DNA of 64,000 bases, taken from assembly GCA_027924585.1 (NCBI GenBank), contig BSBM01001068.1, positions 682,001 to 746,000 on the forward strand, written 5' to 3'. Positions 1 to 11,386 of this stretch are shown here, piece by piece. Below the pieces are notes generated by a model, which was given only the letters and a program-made list of their open reading frames with translations, was not told where the DNA came from and did not search any database. Source of the stretch: Larix kaempferi. Its lineage: Eukaryota > Streptophyta > Pinopsida > Pinales > Pinaceae. The position numbers and the translations under genes are program-made. Positions within the stretch are counted from its first letter, which is position 1, and every line of letters begins with the position of its first letter.

Positions 1-201
1 ACAACACTTTCTTCCCCCTTTTTTACTTTTTTCCCTCCAACAGTATTTTTTTCATTTCCCTTTTTTCTCTTTTGGAGTCATTTTCTGTGACTTTCTTGCG
101 AAATAGAAAACCTTCCATTTCTAATATCAATAATTTTTTTTTACAAGGAGCTGCACATAAATATTTCTTGTCATTTTATATTTTGGAATAAATTTGTTTC
201 A

Positions 202-2419
202 TCAATTTAAGTAGAAAATAATTTGTCTTTTACCTGTCAATGGAAGGCTAACATTTGAGTGGTGAGTGACATTGCAGGAGATACTACGTTTTGACCCCAA
301 GCCCTCGCCTAGTTCATTATTATCCAAGCTCTCACCCAGTTCATTATTATCCAAGCTCTCGCCTGGTTCATTATTATCCAATGTGATTTGTTGGATAATA
401 TCCATAGACATCGTCGATCCTAGCTCTGGTTTTGGATGATCTAGATGTTGAATAGAAATCCAATCATCTTGACCTGGAAACTTGCAGGTATACATTTTAT
501 ATAATTTTTTACAAGTATTCAAGGTCACTATCCCCATTCATAATTTAGTTAATTTAACCAGAATCTTTGAAAAATAATTTTTTACTTTCTTGTCCATCTT
601 GTTCTCCAGTTTAATAGTTCTTTGTGGATTCTCCATCACATTCAATGTCGTCATCAGATACTATAACTTTATTGGACGATACCTGAGTGTGCTCTTTATT
701 TGAAGATGTAGTAGAAAAGGAATTTGAAGAAGTTATTGAACATAACCGATGGAGAAAAGTAAAATACAATGAAATAAGACATCTGAAAATGTTAATACAA
801 ATATCTTGGTTTATACCCAATTCATGATAGAAACTGTTCATAAACAAATCTTGTTGTACTGTCTCCACAATAGAAATAACTATTTTATTTGGCGACTTAA
901 TCAACGAATGAAGAAATCTACCTCATGCGTACAATGAAATAATTGTACCTAGAGAAGAGACCAGTCTGGAAACTATGTGACCCCAGAATTCTCGTGTCCT
1001 TTCTTTTTCAAAAACATGGCTTATCTAACTATCATTGTTAACCTTGGGAAAAGGTAAATCAATCATTGGTAGGGCTTCATCCTTCCAATCCATATCCATT
1101 TGAAAAGTAGAAAAATTATCCGCATCCCTTCTAATTCTCTAACATTGTATAATAGAGAATCCTATAAATAAGTCTTTGGATAAATCTCTATAAACTCCCT
1201 TGGTAGGATTCTGTGTTACCTTTGTTTTATTTCTTGTTGAAAAGTGTGAAATCTTTAGAAATAATACAAGATTTTTCCATATCAGCTAAAAGACTACAAG
1301 TACATGCCGCTTCATTTGATTCTAAGTAGTACAACAATGCAAGCATATCTTCTTCTATCTAGGGACTATCACAAACACACATATCAACAACAACAAATTC
1401 ACAGTTTATTGCTGCACCAAAAAATGCAATGGATCCTAGTGTGTTGACCAAACATACATGATAACAACATTGACAAGCAAACTATGAACTATCTTTGACG
1501 TAGTCAATGGACATACACATCCCCTCTTTATTGATATATATGTTCAATATTTTCTCACCATCATTTGGTAATTTGGTACCATTATCCTCTTCAGATCCTT
1601 TCTTTCTCTTTTTACCTAGATATTTTTCTTGCTTTTCAGAGCATAAAATACTACACAGTTGCTGGAGATGATTTGGTGCAATTTTATAGATTTCAATGAC
1701 ATTATCGTCAGTGATAATCTGTGATAGAAAAGCTTAAACATGATGAACTTTGAAATATTCAAAGATAGAATGCTTGGCTGACCTCTCGTCCTTCATTTGC
1801 TTGCAATATTGATATAAAGTATCTACGCAAATATTTTTTTCTATTGATGTGCTCAGCCAAACTGATCCATTGATTATATTGTCTGCCACAATGATCAATT
1901 CATCTTCATCAATATCACACAATGGTCTAAAAAAATTCAATCCATGATTCTTTATTTTATTTTGAACAAAATCAACTTGAGTGATGCTCTTGGGTGAGCA
2001 TGGCAATGAACCACTTTTCTAAAGCTTGAATACAGAAATACATTTGCTCCACAGTTTATCTGATGTCAAAATAAGAGTTAGCTTGTCTTTAAGGCTATCC
2101 TTTGTTTGAAAAACAAAGATATCCATACATACACCTTGGAAAGACTGCAAACATATAAAATTAAAGATAATATTTAATTTGATAATTTCATAACGCATGC
2201 TACAATCTAAACACTTTGATTGACAAGAAGACAAATTCTATACCTGCTAATCATCACTGGAAGCGTTTCCCTTTCCCGGATGGGATGGCCTACCGTACGA
2301 TATCCATTTCACCATTGCTTTTACAACTTGAGAAATGAAGGGAGTGTTTGCAAATTCCTTGTTTGATAAATTTTGTTGTTTCCATAATTTGTTGATAATG
2401 TGCTGAGGAACATCTTTAT
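202..2419 (-). pseudogene. Degenerate multi-exon gene of unknown function, 3' part (downstream of the copia insertion)
   Basis: Several minus-strand open stretches run in transcript order: 2419-2247, 2234-2019, 2006-1734, about 1730-1270, 904-611 and 537-202. They read like protein but are separated by stops, frame changes and intron-like gaps. One intron-like gap starts GTATAG just after 2247 and ends TTTGCAG near 2138. The 2006-1734 segment is acidic (DIDEDELIIVADNIINGS). The last segment holds a nine-residue repeat (DNNELGESL) in three copies. I do not recognise the family. The first stretch is the continuation, in phase, of the ORF on the other side of element 1 (9738-9549), so this half and the 9549-10595 half were one locus. 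Whether it was already dead before the insertion is unknown. An expressed gene with many introns is a weaker alternative. Confidence 0.5.
297..377 (-). repeat. 27-bp coding minisatellite, three units
   Basis: Three tandem 27-bp units in the degenerate gene encode a nine-residue acidic repeat (DNNE, L or P, GE, S or G, L) on the minus strand. The length is a multiple of three, so the repeat expanded without breaking the local frame. Confidence 0.8.
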
Positions 2420-2990
2420 TGTTGATGTATATGTAACTTCGGAATGTATTTCACCTATGTATATTGTACTCCTATAGAGATGGTATTATTCCTCTATACA
2501 GAAGTGTCGTCATTTGTATTGACAAGTGTTGCAAGTGTCATAACTTGCTGTGATCGGTTATTAGACCACCTATTGAGGGGTTGGCCCGGATTAATGTAAC
2601 CATGGGTTATTAGACTGAGTTAGACAAGTCGACCTTGCTAGTTTATTAGGAAAGTCAAGATAAGTATAAATAGAGAGTGAGAGCTCTCAATTTGATCATC
2701 TCATTATTCACTTCTACATCACTTGGAAAGTGGCACACTAGTGAGGAAGGAGGAGTAGCTTGTAGGAGAAGACCATCTCTTGTACTTGGTTGTATCATTG
2801 CTCTTTCTATCTCTAAGGAAGTTGCGGGGTTTTTCACCTTTATGGTTTTCCCCAGTGAAACTCTGTTTGTCTATTGTCTCATGTGATTGCTTGGTGTGAT
2901 AGATATGCATTGTTATACTTGATATGTTGTACATGTTATTCTCTCAGTAAACATCCTAGAGTATATTGAATTAATGCTAAAAAATTAACA
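2420..2990 (+). repeat. 5' LTR of element 1 (571 bp)
   Basis: The boundaries are set by the TG...CA ends, the perfect 5-bp target duplication on the left and the primer site on the right. The LTR has a TATAAATA box and matches the 3' LTR at 8973-9543 along its whole length. Confidence 0.97.
2665..2672 (+). promoter_or_regulatory. TATA box of the element 1 5' LTR
   Basis: TATAAATA followed by AGAGAGTGAGAG, about 245 bp into the LTR. The same box recurs at the matching place in the other copia LTRs of this window, for example 11714-11721 and 51202-51209. It is probably the U3 core promoter; the transcription start was not seen. Confidence 0.6.
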
Positions 2991-3002
2991 TGGTATCAGA
3001 GC
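2991..3002 (+). other. Primer binding site (initiator Met tRNA type), element 1
   Basis: TGGTATCAGAGC directly follows the LTR end. This is the usual plant copia primer site complementary to the 3' end of initiator Met tRNA. Confidence 0.95.
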
Positions 3003-3521
3003 TAACCTAAGAAGAAGACATTGTGCAGTGGCGTAAACTAGGGTTTCTTGTTTATTGGGTTTCTCTCCACATATTTTGTAAAATAAGTAAGGTAGATTGA
3101 CTCTACTCATCAAGGTGAATCTAAGTCTATCCAATCAGAATTCAATTCTGAGCACTTTCATTTTTGGCCCTAAAAATTAGGGTTACCACAAAAATAGGAA
3201 TGTTTGAAATCTGAAGACATAGCTGGAAGATCCTTGGAAAAATTGAAGTTTAGAGCTTTGGATCGAGATTTTTGGTTGGGTGAAGCTCCGGGAAACTCAA
3301 ACCCTAATTCAGGGTCCTCCCGAGTGAATCCGGGAAGACTAAAAGGCATTTCTGAAGGGTGAAACTTTGCAGTTCTCAATTTATGAGTAAACTAGGTTGA
3401 TCAACTCATCAAGGCACATCTTTCTATCCTTTCAGAAATTTGAAATTCACATTTTGAATTTTTAGGTTTTCTCTAACAAACCCTAATTCAACTCCAGATC
3501 CATATTTCTGCAAATCAAGTG

Positions 3522-3635
3522 GTAAGACCTAAATATTTTCTATTTCCATTTGAAGTACTCTTTAAATATGTCTCACCACACCAAGCTTGAAGATAAGCTT
3601 GAAGGGGCTGATAACTTCCGAGCATGGAAGTATAG
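3522..3635 (+). other. Candidate cryptic intron over the gag start codon
   Basis: This 114-nt stretch begins GTAAGACC and ends AAGTATAG. Removing it joins CAAATCAAGTG to GATTGGGTTAATCC, which is exactly what is found at 13200/13201 in element 2 and on the minus strand at 44084/44083 in element 3. It contains the gag ATG (3568), so splicing it would destroy the polyprotein start. The donor and acceptor look is direct; use as an intron is inferred from the comparison between elements. Confidence 0.55.
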
Positions 3636-6600
3636 GATTGGGTTAATCCTGGAAGAAAATGAATTGGATACTTACATAAGGTCTAAGGTCCCTGTCCCAG
3701 AGGGAGAAGAGGCTAAATCCCTTCACAAGAAGAACTTGGTCAAGGAAAAGAGGATCATTGTTGATTCTATCAAAGACCATCTCATTCCACATGTGTCATC
3801 TCTGAAGACACCCAAGGAGATGTTTGATTCCCTGACCAAGCTATTTGAAGGGAAGAACATAAATCAAAAGATGACTCTACGGAACCAATTGAAAGGGGTA
3901 AAGCTTCAGCATGGAGAGACCATTCAATCCTACTTATCTAAGGTCTCCCAGATCAAGGAACAACTCGAAGCTATGGATGAAATTGTGGACAATGGTGAAG
4001 TTGTTATGACCACACTGAATGGCCTACCTAGGTCATGGGATTCCTTTATTCAAGGAATTTGTGCAAGAAAGAAACTAGTCTCCTTCAGTAGACTGTGGGA
4101 GGAATGTTCACAAGAAGAGGCTAGGATTGTAGCCTGAGAAGAGAAGATGGGCAATGAAGATCAAGCTCTCACAACACACATTAAGAAAGGAAATCCCAAG
4201 AGGGATCCATCTCATAACAAGAGATCTTCACACCACCATTATCATAAGGATAAGAAAGATCTCAGATGCCTCACATGCAATGAGAAGGGACACTTTGCTA
4301 CAGATTGTCCTAAGAAGAAGAAAGACAACAACAACAATTTCAACAACAAGAAGAAGAACAACGAAAGGAGACATCATGCTCATGCTAGTGAGGATGATGA
4401 ACCTCCCAAGAAGAAGGCTAGAGTAGAAAGTGATGATTCATCAAGTGAAGATGAATATGTTCTAATATCCGCCCTCACAGGTACTATCTCTCATGGATGT
4501 AATGATTGGCTCATTGACAGTGGGGCTTCCAAACACATGACTGGGTTTAAAGAAACTTTTGTAAGTCTATTTGAACATGAATCACCCCATAAGGTGAAAC
4601 TTGGGGATGATTATCAATATCCTATCAAAGGAAGTGGTGAATCCTCCTACAACCTAGATTCTGGAAAGTCCTTGAAGATGAAAGATGTGTTATTTGTACC
4701 TGGGCTAAAAAAGAACCTACTCTCCATATATGCATTGGATGCAAAAGGCATGAGGGTTGCATTTGTAGATGGCCAAGTCCTAATGTGGCGAAAGGGTAAA
4801 ACTATAGACGATGCAGTAGTGATTGGAGAGAAAGAGGGAGGATTGTACAAATTAAAGGGACAACTTGAACATGCCATGGTACATGAATCCATGGAGCCAA
4901 GTGAACTTTGGCATAGAAGTCTTGCACATGTGCACTATAGAGCACTACCAATTGCAAGTAAAGCTGTAGAGGGTCTTCCTAAAATCAAGTCAAATCATGA
5001 AGGTGTTTGCAAAGGATGTGCAAAAGGAAAGAACATTAAGAAGGCATTTCCAATCAGTGAAAGCAAAGCAAAAGGAATCTTGAAAATTATCCACTCCGAT
5101 GTATGCGGTCAGATGTCATCTAGTTCTCTGAGTGGGTATGTATACTATGTCTCTTTCATTGATGATTTATCTAGGAAGACTTGGGTCTACTTCTTGAAGA
5201 ATAAAGATGAAGTATTTGACAAGTTCAAGGAATTCAAAACCTTGATGGAAAATCAAACTGATAAGAAGATCAAGACCTTTAGATGCAACAATGGTGAAGA
5301 ATTCACTTCAGGTGATTTCAAGAAGCTATGCAGTGATTCAGGGATTAAGAGGGAGTTGAATGCTCCCTACAATCCACAACAAAATGGATTTGCAGAAAGA
5401 AAGAATAGAACAATCATGGAAGCAACATGGACAATGCTGCATGACCTGGATCTACCTATGCATCTATGGGCAGAAGCAACTAGGACAGCTGTATATGTGT
5501 AGAACAAAACACCTCACAAGATATTGGACAACAAGACACCAGAAGAAGTCTTCACTGGTAAGAAACCTCAGGTCAGCTATCTAAGAATATTCAGTTGTCC
5601 AGTATATACAAATGTTCCAAAGGAAAAGAGAACAAAGTTAGATCCTTCAGGAAAGAAGGGTATCTTTGTGGGGTATAGTGAAAGCTCGAAGGCTTACAGA
5701 ATATACTTTCTAGGGTTCAAGAAGATTGATGTCAGTAGGGATGTAACATTTGATGAAGACTTAGCTTTCATCAAGTCAAGAAAGGCACATGTTGAAGATC
5801 ATGAAGAACCAAAGGAAACTAAATTTCAAGATACCACCATGACTGAAGCAATTCCAGAAGCAGATCGTGAAATTGAAGATCCACAAGAACCTGTAGATCC
5901 ACCCCGTGAGAAGGACTCTCACAAAAGGAAACCTGCATGGGCTAGAGAGATCATTCAAGATGCAAAAAGGTATGGCATTCCAGAAGAAGAACATAGAGCA
6001 AGAAAGAGAACTATATCTCACACCAGTTATGTTGCCTTACTCTATGATTAGGAACAAAGAAACTTTCAGCTATGAATGAGTAGTGGAAAAGAAAGAATGG
6101 AAGGATGCCATGGTTGAGGAATACCAATCGATCATGAAGAATGATGTTTGGGATGTAGTCCCAAGACATGAAGGGAAGTCAGTTGTGACTTCCAAGTGGA
6201 TCTACAAGATCAAGCATGTTGCAGATGGTAGCATAGAGAAATACAAAGCAAGATTTGTAGCTTGTGGCTTCTCCCAGAAAGAGGGGATAGACTATGAAGA
6301 AAATTTTGCTCCTGTAGCCAGGTACACTTCCATCAGATCTGTACTTGCCTTGGCTGCAGTGATGAAATGGAAGATACACCAGATGGATGTCAAGAAAACT
6401 TTATTGAATGGTGTAGTCAAAGAGGAAGTGTTGTGGAGTAGCCACTTGGTTTTGAGACACATGACAGGGAGTCATACGTATGTTGGTTGAAGAAATCCTT
6501 GTCTATCTTGAAGCAAGCCCCTAGGACTTGGTATGGTAGGATGGATAGCTTTCTATCCAGTTTGGGCTTTACCAAGAGTAAAGTAGATTCCAACCTTTAC

Positions 6601-7581
6601 TACAAGGTTGAGGAAGGCAATCCTATGATACTACTCCTGTATGTGGATGACCTATTTGTTACAGGAGAGGATGGGTTGATTGTTGACACCAAGAGGAAGC
6701 TTGCAGTCGAGTTCAAGATCAAGGACTTGGGGATGATGCACTATTTTCTAGGCATGGAGGTGTGGCAAAGTGTAGATGGGATCTTCCTTGGACAAGGGAA
6801 GTATGCAGTAGAGATCTTGAAGAGGTTCGAGATGATGGACTGCAAGGCCATGGCCACACCTATGGCATCGAACCTGAAGCTTCTGTGTGATGTCACTGTG
6901 TATTGTCAGATGATTGGGTCCTTGATGTACCTGATGAACACGAGACCAGATATTTGCTTTGCAGTGAACACATTGAGGCAGTTCCTGATGGATCCCAGAG
7001 GTGTTCACCTGATTGCTGTAAAGCATATTCTGAGGTACCTGAAGGGTACAGTTGATTATAGGAACAACTATGATGCGAATCAAAAGTTTAACCTGTAGGG
7101 TTATGTTGATTTAGACTGGGAAGGCAGTGCTGCAGATAGGAAGAGCACTTATGGGTGCTACTTCAGTATGGGATCAGGTGTGATCTCTTGGTTTAGCAGG
7201 AAGCAGTCCTGCGTAGCACTGAGTATAGCCGAAGCAGAGTATGTTGTAGCTTGTTCGGCTAGTTGTGAGGTAGTATGGATCCGGAAGCTACTGTCTGAGT
7301 TATTTGATCTCCCATTGGAGGCTACTGGTATCTTTTGTGAAAACCAGAGTTGTGTGAAGTTGTCTGAGAACCCGGTGTTCCACAACAGGTCGAAGCACAT
7401 TGAGATCAAATATCACTATATCAGGGATATGGTGCAGAGACGAGCAGTGAATCTCCTGTATGTTGCGACAGATGAGCAAGTTGCAGATGTGCTGACGAAA
7501 CCACTAGCCAGAGTGAAGTTTGAGTACTTCAGAGAGAGGCTTGGTGTTCTTTATATTAATGACACTTCGAGGAAGAAGTGA
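3568..7581 (+). pseudogene. Copia gag-pol polyprotein of element 1, disabled
   Basis: The start is the ATG opening MSHHTKLEDK. In order come a gag core (UBN2-like, about 3600-4130), a CCHC zinc knuckle (CLTCNEKGHFATDC, about 4269-4310), protease (WLIDSGASKHM, about 4507), the integrase HHCC motif (about 4912-5030), the integrase core, RT with YVDD near 6640-6652, and RNase H ending at the TGA 7579-7581. In-frame stops lie at 4135-4137, 5500-5502, 6439-6441 and 7096-7098. A 2-nt loss near 6050 shifts the frame, and a 1-nt loss near 6430 restores it. The integrase motif normally RSDNGGEF reads RCNNGEEF: the catalytic Asp codon is AAC at 5287-5289. This copy cannot make a working integrase. Confidence 0.93.
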
Positions 7582-7649
7582 TGGACACATTTGCTGGAGC
7601 CATTCCAAGCATGGTGAGAGGAGGATCCTTCACATGGCTATGGATGTAA

Positions 7650-8235
7650 GCGCTAGATGATGAGCATCAGGATGATGCTCCAGTTACTGCTTTGTATATG
7701 CATCATGTTGGATGCTTGGTATGATCAGTTGGATCATGTATCCGTATATGCATCATGTTGGATGCTTGTTATGATCAGTTGGATCATGTATATGTATATG
7801 CATCATGTTGGATGCTTGTTATTATCAGTTGGATCATGTATATGTATATGCATCATGTTGGATGCTTGTTATGATTAGTTGTATATGTATATGTATATGC
7901 ATCATGTTGGATGCTTGTTATGATCAGTTGGTATTATGTATATGTATATGCATCATGTTGGATGCTTGTTATGATCAGGTGGATCATTTATTTGTGTATG
8001 TATTAGGTGGATACATTGTATGGTCACGTAGATCATGTATGATGATATGTATTAGGTAGATACTTGGTATGCATTAGGTGGATGCACAGTATGATCAGGA
8101 TGATCATGGATGATGAGCTTTAGGATGTTACTCTAGATGATATGCATCAGGATGATGCTATGATGATGATCAGGATGATCATGTGTTGGTGTACATCACG
8201 ATGATGTATGGTGAGTATCAGGACAATACTCCGTG
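7650..8235 (+). repeat. 3'-UTR hairpin array of element 1
   Basis: After the polyprotein stop come about five units of 50-55 bp containing GCATCATGTTGGATGC and GATCAGTTGGATC. Then follows a run of short inverted repeats with AGG-containing loops: TGATCAGGTGGATCA, TGCATTAGGTGGATGCA, GCATCAGGATGATGC and TACATCACGATGATGTA. The stem letters change on both sides together while the loop stays nearly constant. No protein is likely; the open frames here are repeat artefacts. Confidence 0.8.
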
Positions 8236-8254
8236 GCCATGGACAAGTTGTGCA

Positions 8255-8765
8255 GATAAGCATATAATAGCACCCTAGGATATTTGCAGATACTCTTTAG
8301 AGGTTTTTCCTATGGCATATAATAGCGCCCTGGGATATCTAGAAAATGCCCTTTTGAGGTTTTGCTTGGAAGGACATATAATAGCGCCATGGGAGGTTTG
8401 CAGATACTCTTTCGAGGTTTGGCCTATGGCATATAATAGCTCCCTGGGATATTTGGCAAACGCTCTTTCGAGGTTTTATCCTATGGCATATAATAGCACC
8501 CTGGGAGATCCGATAGGTTAAGCTGTGTGCTCGTAATCAGTCATGGGATGCTCTTTCGAGGTTTTGCCATGACCACATATAATAGTGCCTCGGGAGATCC
8601 GATAGGTTGAGCTATGTGCTTGTAATTAGTCTTGGGATTGTCTTTCGAGGTTTTGTGGTGGGGTCACATGTAATAGCTCCCTCAGAGATCCGATAGGTTG
8701 GGCCGTGTGCCCGTAATCAGTCCTAGGATGCTCTTGCGAGGTTTTGTGATGCACGTAATAAGTCC
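8255..8765 (+). repeat. GCCCTGGGA-core tandem repeats of element 1
   Basis: Imperfect units carry a constant core: ATAATAGCGCCCTGGGA, then GATATC or GATCCGATAGG, then GCTCTTTCGAGGTTTTG. They lie between the hairpin array and the polypurine tract. Most units in this copy carry the variant TAATAGCGCC or TAATAGC, unlike the other elements. Confidence 0.8.
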
Positions 8766-8963
8766 CGAGGATTCCATAGTATGGCCAATGATGATGAAGA
8801 CCTGCAGGTGGTGGGCCTACATCTAGTATGAAAAAGGACTGGCTCCGTAGAACTTCCTATGATGAGTAGATTGGAGATTGATTGAGATAGCAGCAGCAGT
8901 GACGATGATCCAGAGAAGAAGACTTGTGCTAACAGATCTGTGTTGAGAAATGCCTTCCTAGTT

Positions 8964-8972
8964 AAGAGGGAG
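8964..8972 (+). other. Polypurine tract of element 1
   Basis: AAGAGGGAG sits immediately before the 3' LTR, where plus-strand priming is expected. The extended motif CCTAGTTAAGAGGGAG is shared by elements 2 to 5. Confidence 0.9.
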
Positions 8973-9543
8973 TGTTGATGTATATGTAACTTTGGAATGT
9001 ATTTAACCTATGTATATTGTACTCCTATAGAGATGGTATTATTCCTCTATACAGAACTGTCGTCATTTGTATTGACAGGTGTCACAAGTGTTGTAACTTG
9101 TTGTGTTGGGTTATTAGACCACATATTGAGGGGTTGGCCTGGATTAATGTAACCATGGGTTATTAGACTGAGTTAGACAAGTTGTCCCTGTTAGTTTATT
9201 AGGAAAGTCGGGATAAGTATAAATAGAGAGCGAGAGCTATCTATTTGATCATCTCATTATTCACTTCTACATCACTTGGAAAGTGGTGCACTAGTGAGGA
9301 AGGAGGAGTAGCTGCTAGGAGAAGACTATCTCTTGTACTTTGTTGTATCATTGCTCTTTCTATCTCTGAGGAAGTTGTGGGGTTTTTCACCTTTATGGTT
9401 TTCCCTAGTGAAACTCTGTGTGTCTATTGTCTCATGTGATTGCTTGGTGTGATTAATATGCATTGTTATACTTGACATGCTATACATGTTATTCTCTTAG
9501 TAAAGATCCTAGAGTATATTGAATTAATGCTCAAAAATTAACA
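8973..9543 (+). repeat. 3' LTR of element 1 (571 bp)
   Basis: Same length and ends as the 5' LTR, followed by the second TTTAT copy. Confidence 0.97.
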
Positions 9544-9548
9544 TTTAT

Positions 9549-10595
9549 GTAGAAGAAGAGTTGTTCGATGCCGATACCTTGAATGGACCGATTGATATTT
9601 ATCAGTTTCAATGATTGTTTTCTGTGCAGAAATAGTATGTTGCCCATCCAATATATAAAAATTGACTGAAGGTGCCAAATAAATTTCGTCTTCATTTCTA
9701 GGAATAAATCCCAACGTGGTATACTTATCAAAAGGCAATAGAATAGCATCTCACAATGTTGTTGTAAAATTTGAGACAAGAGATAAAATCATATTTTCCA
9801 TGACCTCCTAATCAACTTTTCGATATTGCAAATGCAGAGGTGCAACAGCACATCTTGTTATGTCAATAGAATTTTTTTTCTAATTGAACAAAAAATATTT
9901 GATCTATTCTTGTTGAAATTATTTTGAAATTTCGAAGCTCTTAGTTGCTTTCTGCATCATCTCTACAGAAGGACTTGATTTGAGTGATTTGAAGGAAGAT
10001 TTGGTCACATATTTTTCAATATGATTGAGAAATGTTCTTCTAAGGTAGAAAATAATATTTTCATGGTCTATATTTCTCAACTTCTTTTCAATATTCTTGT
10101 AATGCAATACATACGAGGTTTTTGTAGCCAGGATTCTTTTCTTCCATACCAACAAATTTCCTTTCTTCAAAGATGACGCAGTATTAATTATGGATTGATT
10201 ACAAACGTCATATGAGGGAAAAACCCATCCTTGCTTCAAAATGAAACCGGATCTGAATCAGGACCACTTTTCATTAGATCTGGCCGAAAATTAAAAACCA
10301 TAAGATTAGCCTGTAGAAGGAAACACGGTCTCTCTCGACCACTTCAACTTGAACAGACAATAAATCGTTAGAAATGGGGTTTGCAGATGTCAATATTTCA
10401 GCTCAAGTTTGAGATCCTTCCTCATCCAAGCAGAATAGATATAAATCTGGGTACAAATTATCTAGTTCATCCATCTCAACATACCATCAATGCTTGAATA
10501 AACCAAAGTTGTGATCTTTTAACAAATCAAGGAATGATATTTCCTGGTATTGACTAAGGCTCAACAACACAAACATGTTTTATCTGCAAAACAGT
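9549..10595 (-). pseudogene. Degenerate multi-exon gene of unknown function, 5' part; ORF with a DGQHT motif
   Basis: On the minus strand an ORF starts at 9738 (MPFDKYTTLGFIPRNEDEIY), contains YILDGQHTISAQKTI, and runs into element 1. Counting one target-site copy, 190 nt here plus 173 nt at 2419-2247 give 363 nt, exactly 121 codons with the stop. Upstream, 10239-9919 is another open stretch (106 codons, basic). The region 10240-10580 also reads as protein with a few stops, after a TTTTGCAG acceptor-like site near 10583. DGQH recalls the ParB/DGQHR-type nuclease-like families, but the resemblance is one short motif. Upstream stops at TGA and TAG suggest decay. Confidence 0.5.
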
Positions 10596-10839
10596 AAATA
10601 TTGTGTAGTTAATAAAAGAAATCATACAATGTTTATAATTATCAATTAATGTTTTAATATTACATGTATACTTGCAAATGTTCAGGTGAATGATCAATGG
10701 AGAAGGAACGACTGTTCATTTTAAAAATAAATTGATTGATTAAGAACAAATCTTCTAGCATTATCCATGAGAGATCGAATGCACTTTTTATATGGTAAGT
10801 TGAGATAGAATTGATCATAGAAGGAGAAATCATCATGGA
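10596..10839. other. Spacer with no recognised feature
   Basis: AT-rich sequence between the degenerate gene and the satellite. No coding stretch, RNA gene or repeat was recognised. Confidence 0.5.
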
Positions 10840-11386
10840 AAGGGAAATCGATCCTTCTTGTCGGAAGTCGGAAGTTGGGATAAATATTGTTTATATGTTA
10901 TAACTTAGCCAATGGCTCGGTCCCTATTATTTACTCCCAATGTGTCGATCCTTACCATTTAAATTGATCTTTATTGTGGTTTGTAGAAAATGGATCAATG
11001 CAAGGAGCATCCATTCCTTTATGAAATCTACTTATGTCAAAGTTATATAGGTAGAATATCTCCATGATATTATTGATATTTGGAGAATATACGAAAGGGC
11101 GTCTGGTTCTTCCTGTGATTTCTTTTACTAATAGTTCTATAATACCGAAAGGATCGTTTGATCTTTCTTGGGTTCAACATTCTAGATATAGGTGAATTGT
11201 TGGACGACCATTCAGAGCTTCAATAGTTTTATAATTCTCTAATAAATGAAGGGGCGATTGATCCTTCCACTCCATGATATTCTTCATATTGGAGGATATA
11301 GGAAGGGGTTCCTGATCCTTGTTATGTTTTACATTTTTCTCATAAATGAAGGGGAGACTGACCCTTCTTGTGCTAAGTATTCTTTT
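10840..11386. repeat. 433-bp satellite, block 1
   Basis: Shares the units of blocks 2 and 3, including GGAAGTCGGAAGT, GATAAATATTGTTTATATG and AATGAAGGGG. The block is cut at 11386 by element 2, whose target copy CTTTT is at 11382-11386. Together with the other blocks it was one array before the insertions. Confidence 0.75.

Larger units (their letters stand above)
2420..9543 (+). mobile_element. Ty1/copia LTR retrotransposon, element 1 (full length, inactive)
   Basis: Both LTRs are 571 bp, begin TGTTGATG and end TTAACA. The flanking 5-bp target duplication is perfect: TTTAT at 2415-2419 and 9544-9548. Inside are a Met-tRNA primer site, a gag-pol reading frame in copia order (gag, protease, integrase, RT, RNase H), a repeat-rich 3' region, and a polypurine tract. 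The LTRs differ by several percent by eye, so the insertion is not recent. It landed inside a minus-strand ORF. The polyprotein is broken by stops and two compensating frameshifts, and a catalytic integrase Asp is changed. Confidence 0.97.

Noticed and set aside
7685-8000. Regularly spaced repeats that could suggest a CRISPR array
   Set aside because: The spacers are not unique, the repeats degenerate continuously, and the setting is a plant retrotransposon 3' region.
7657-8059. Open frames with repeated MLDACYDQL-like peptides
   Set aside because: They are translations of the tandem hairpin array. The repeat length is not kept in one phase across elements, so no protein is implied.
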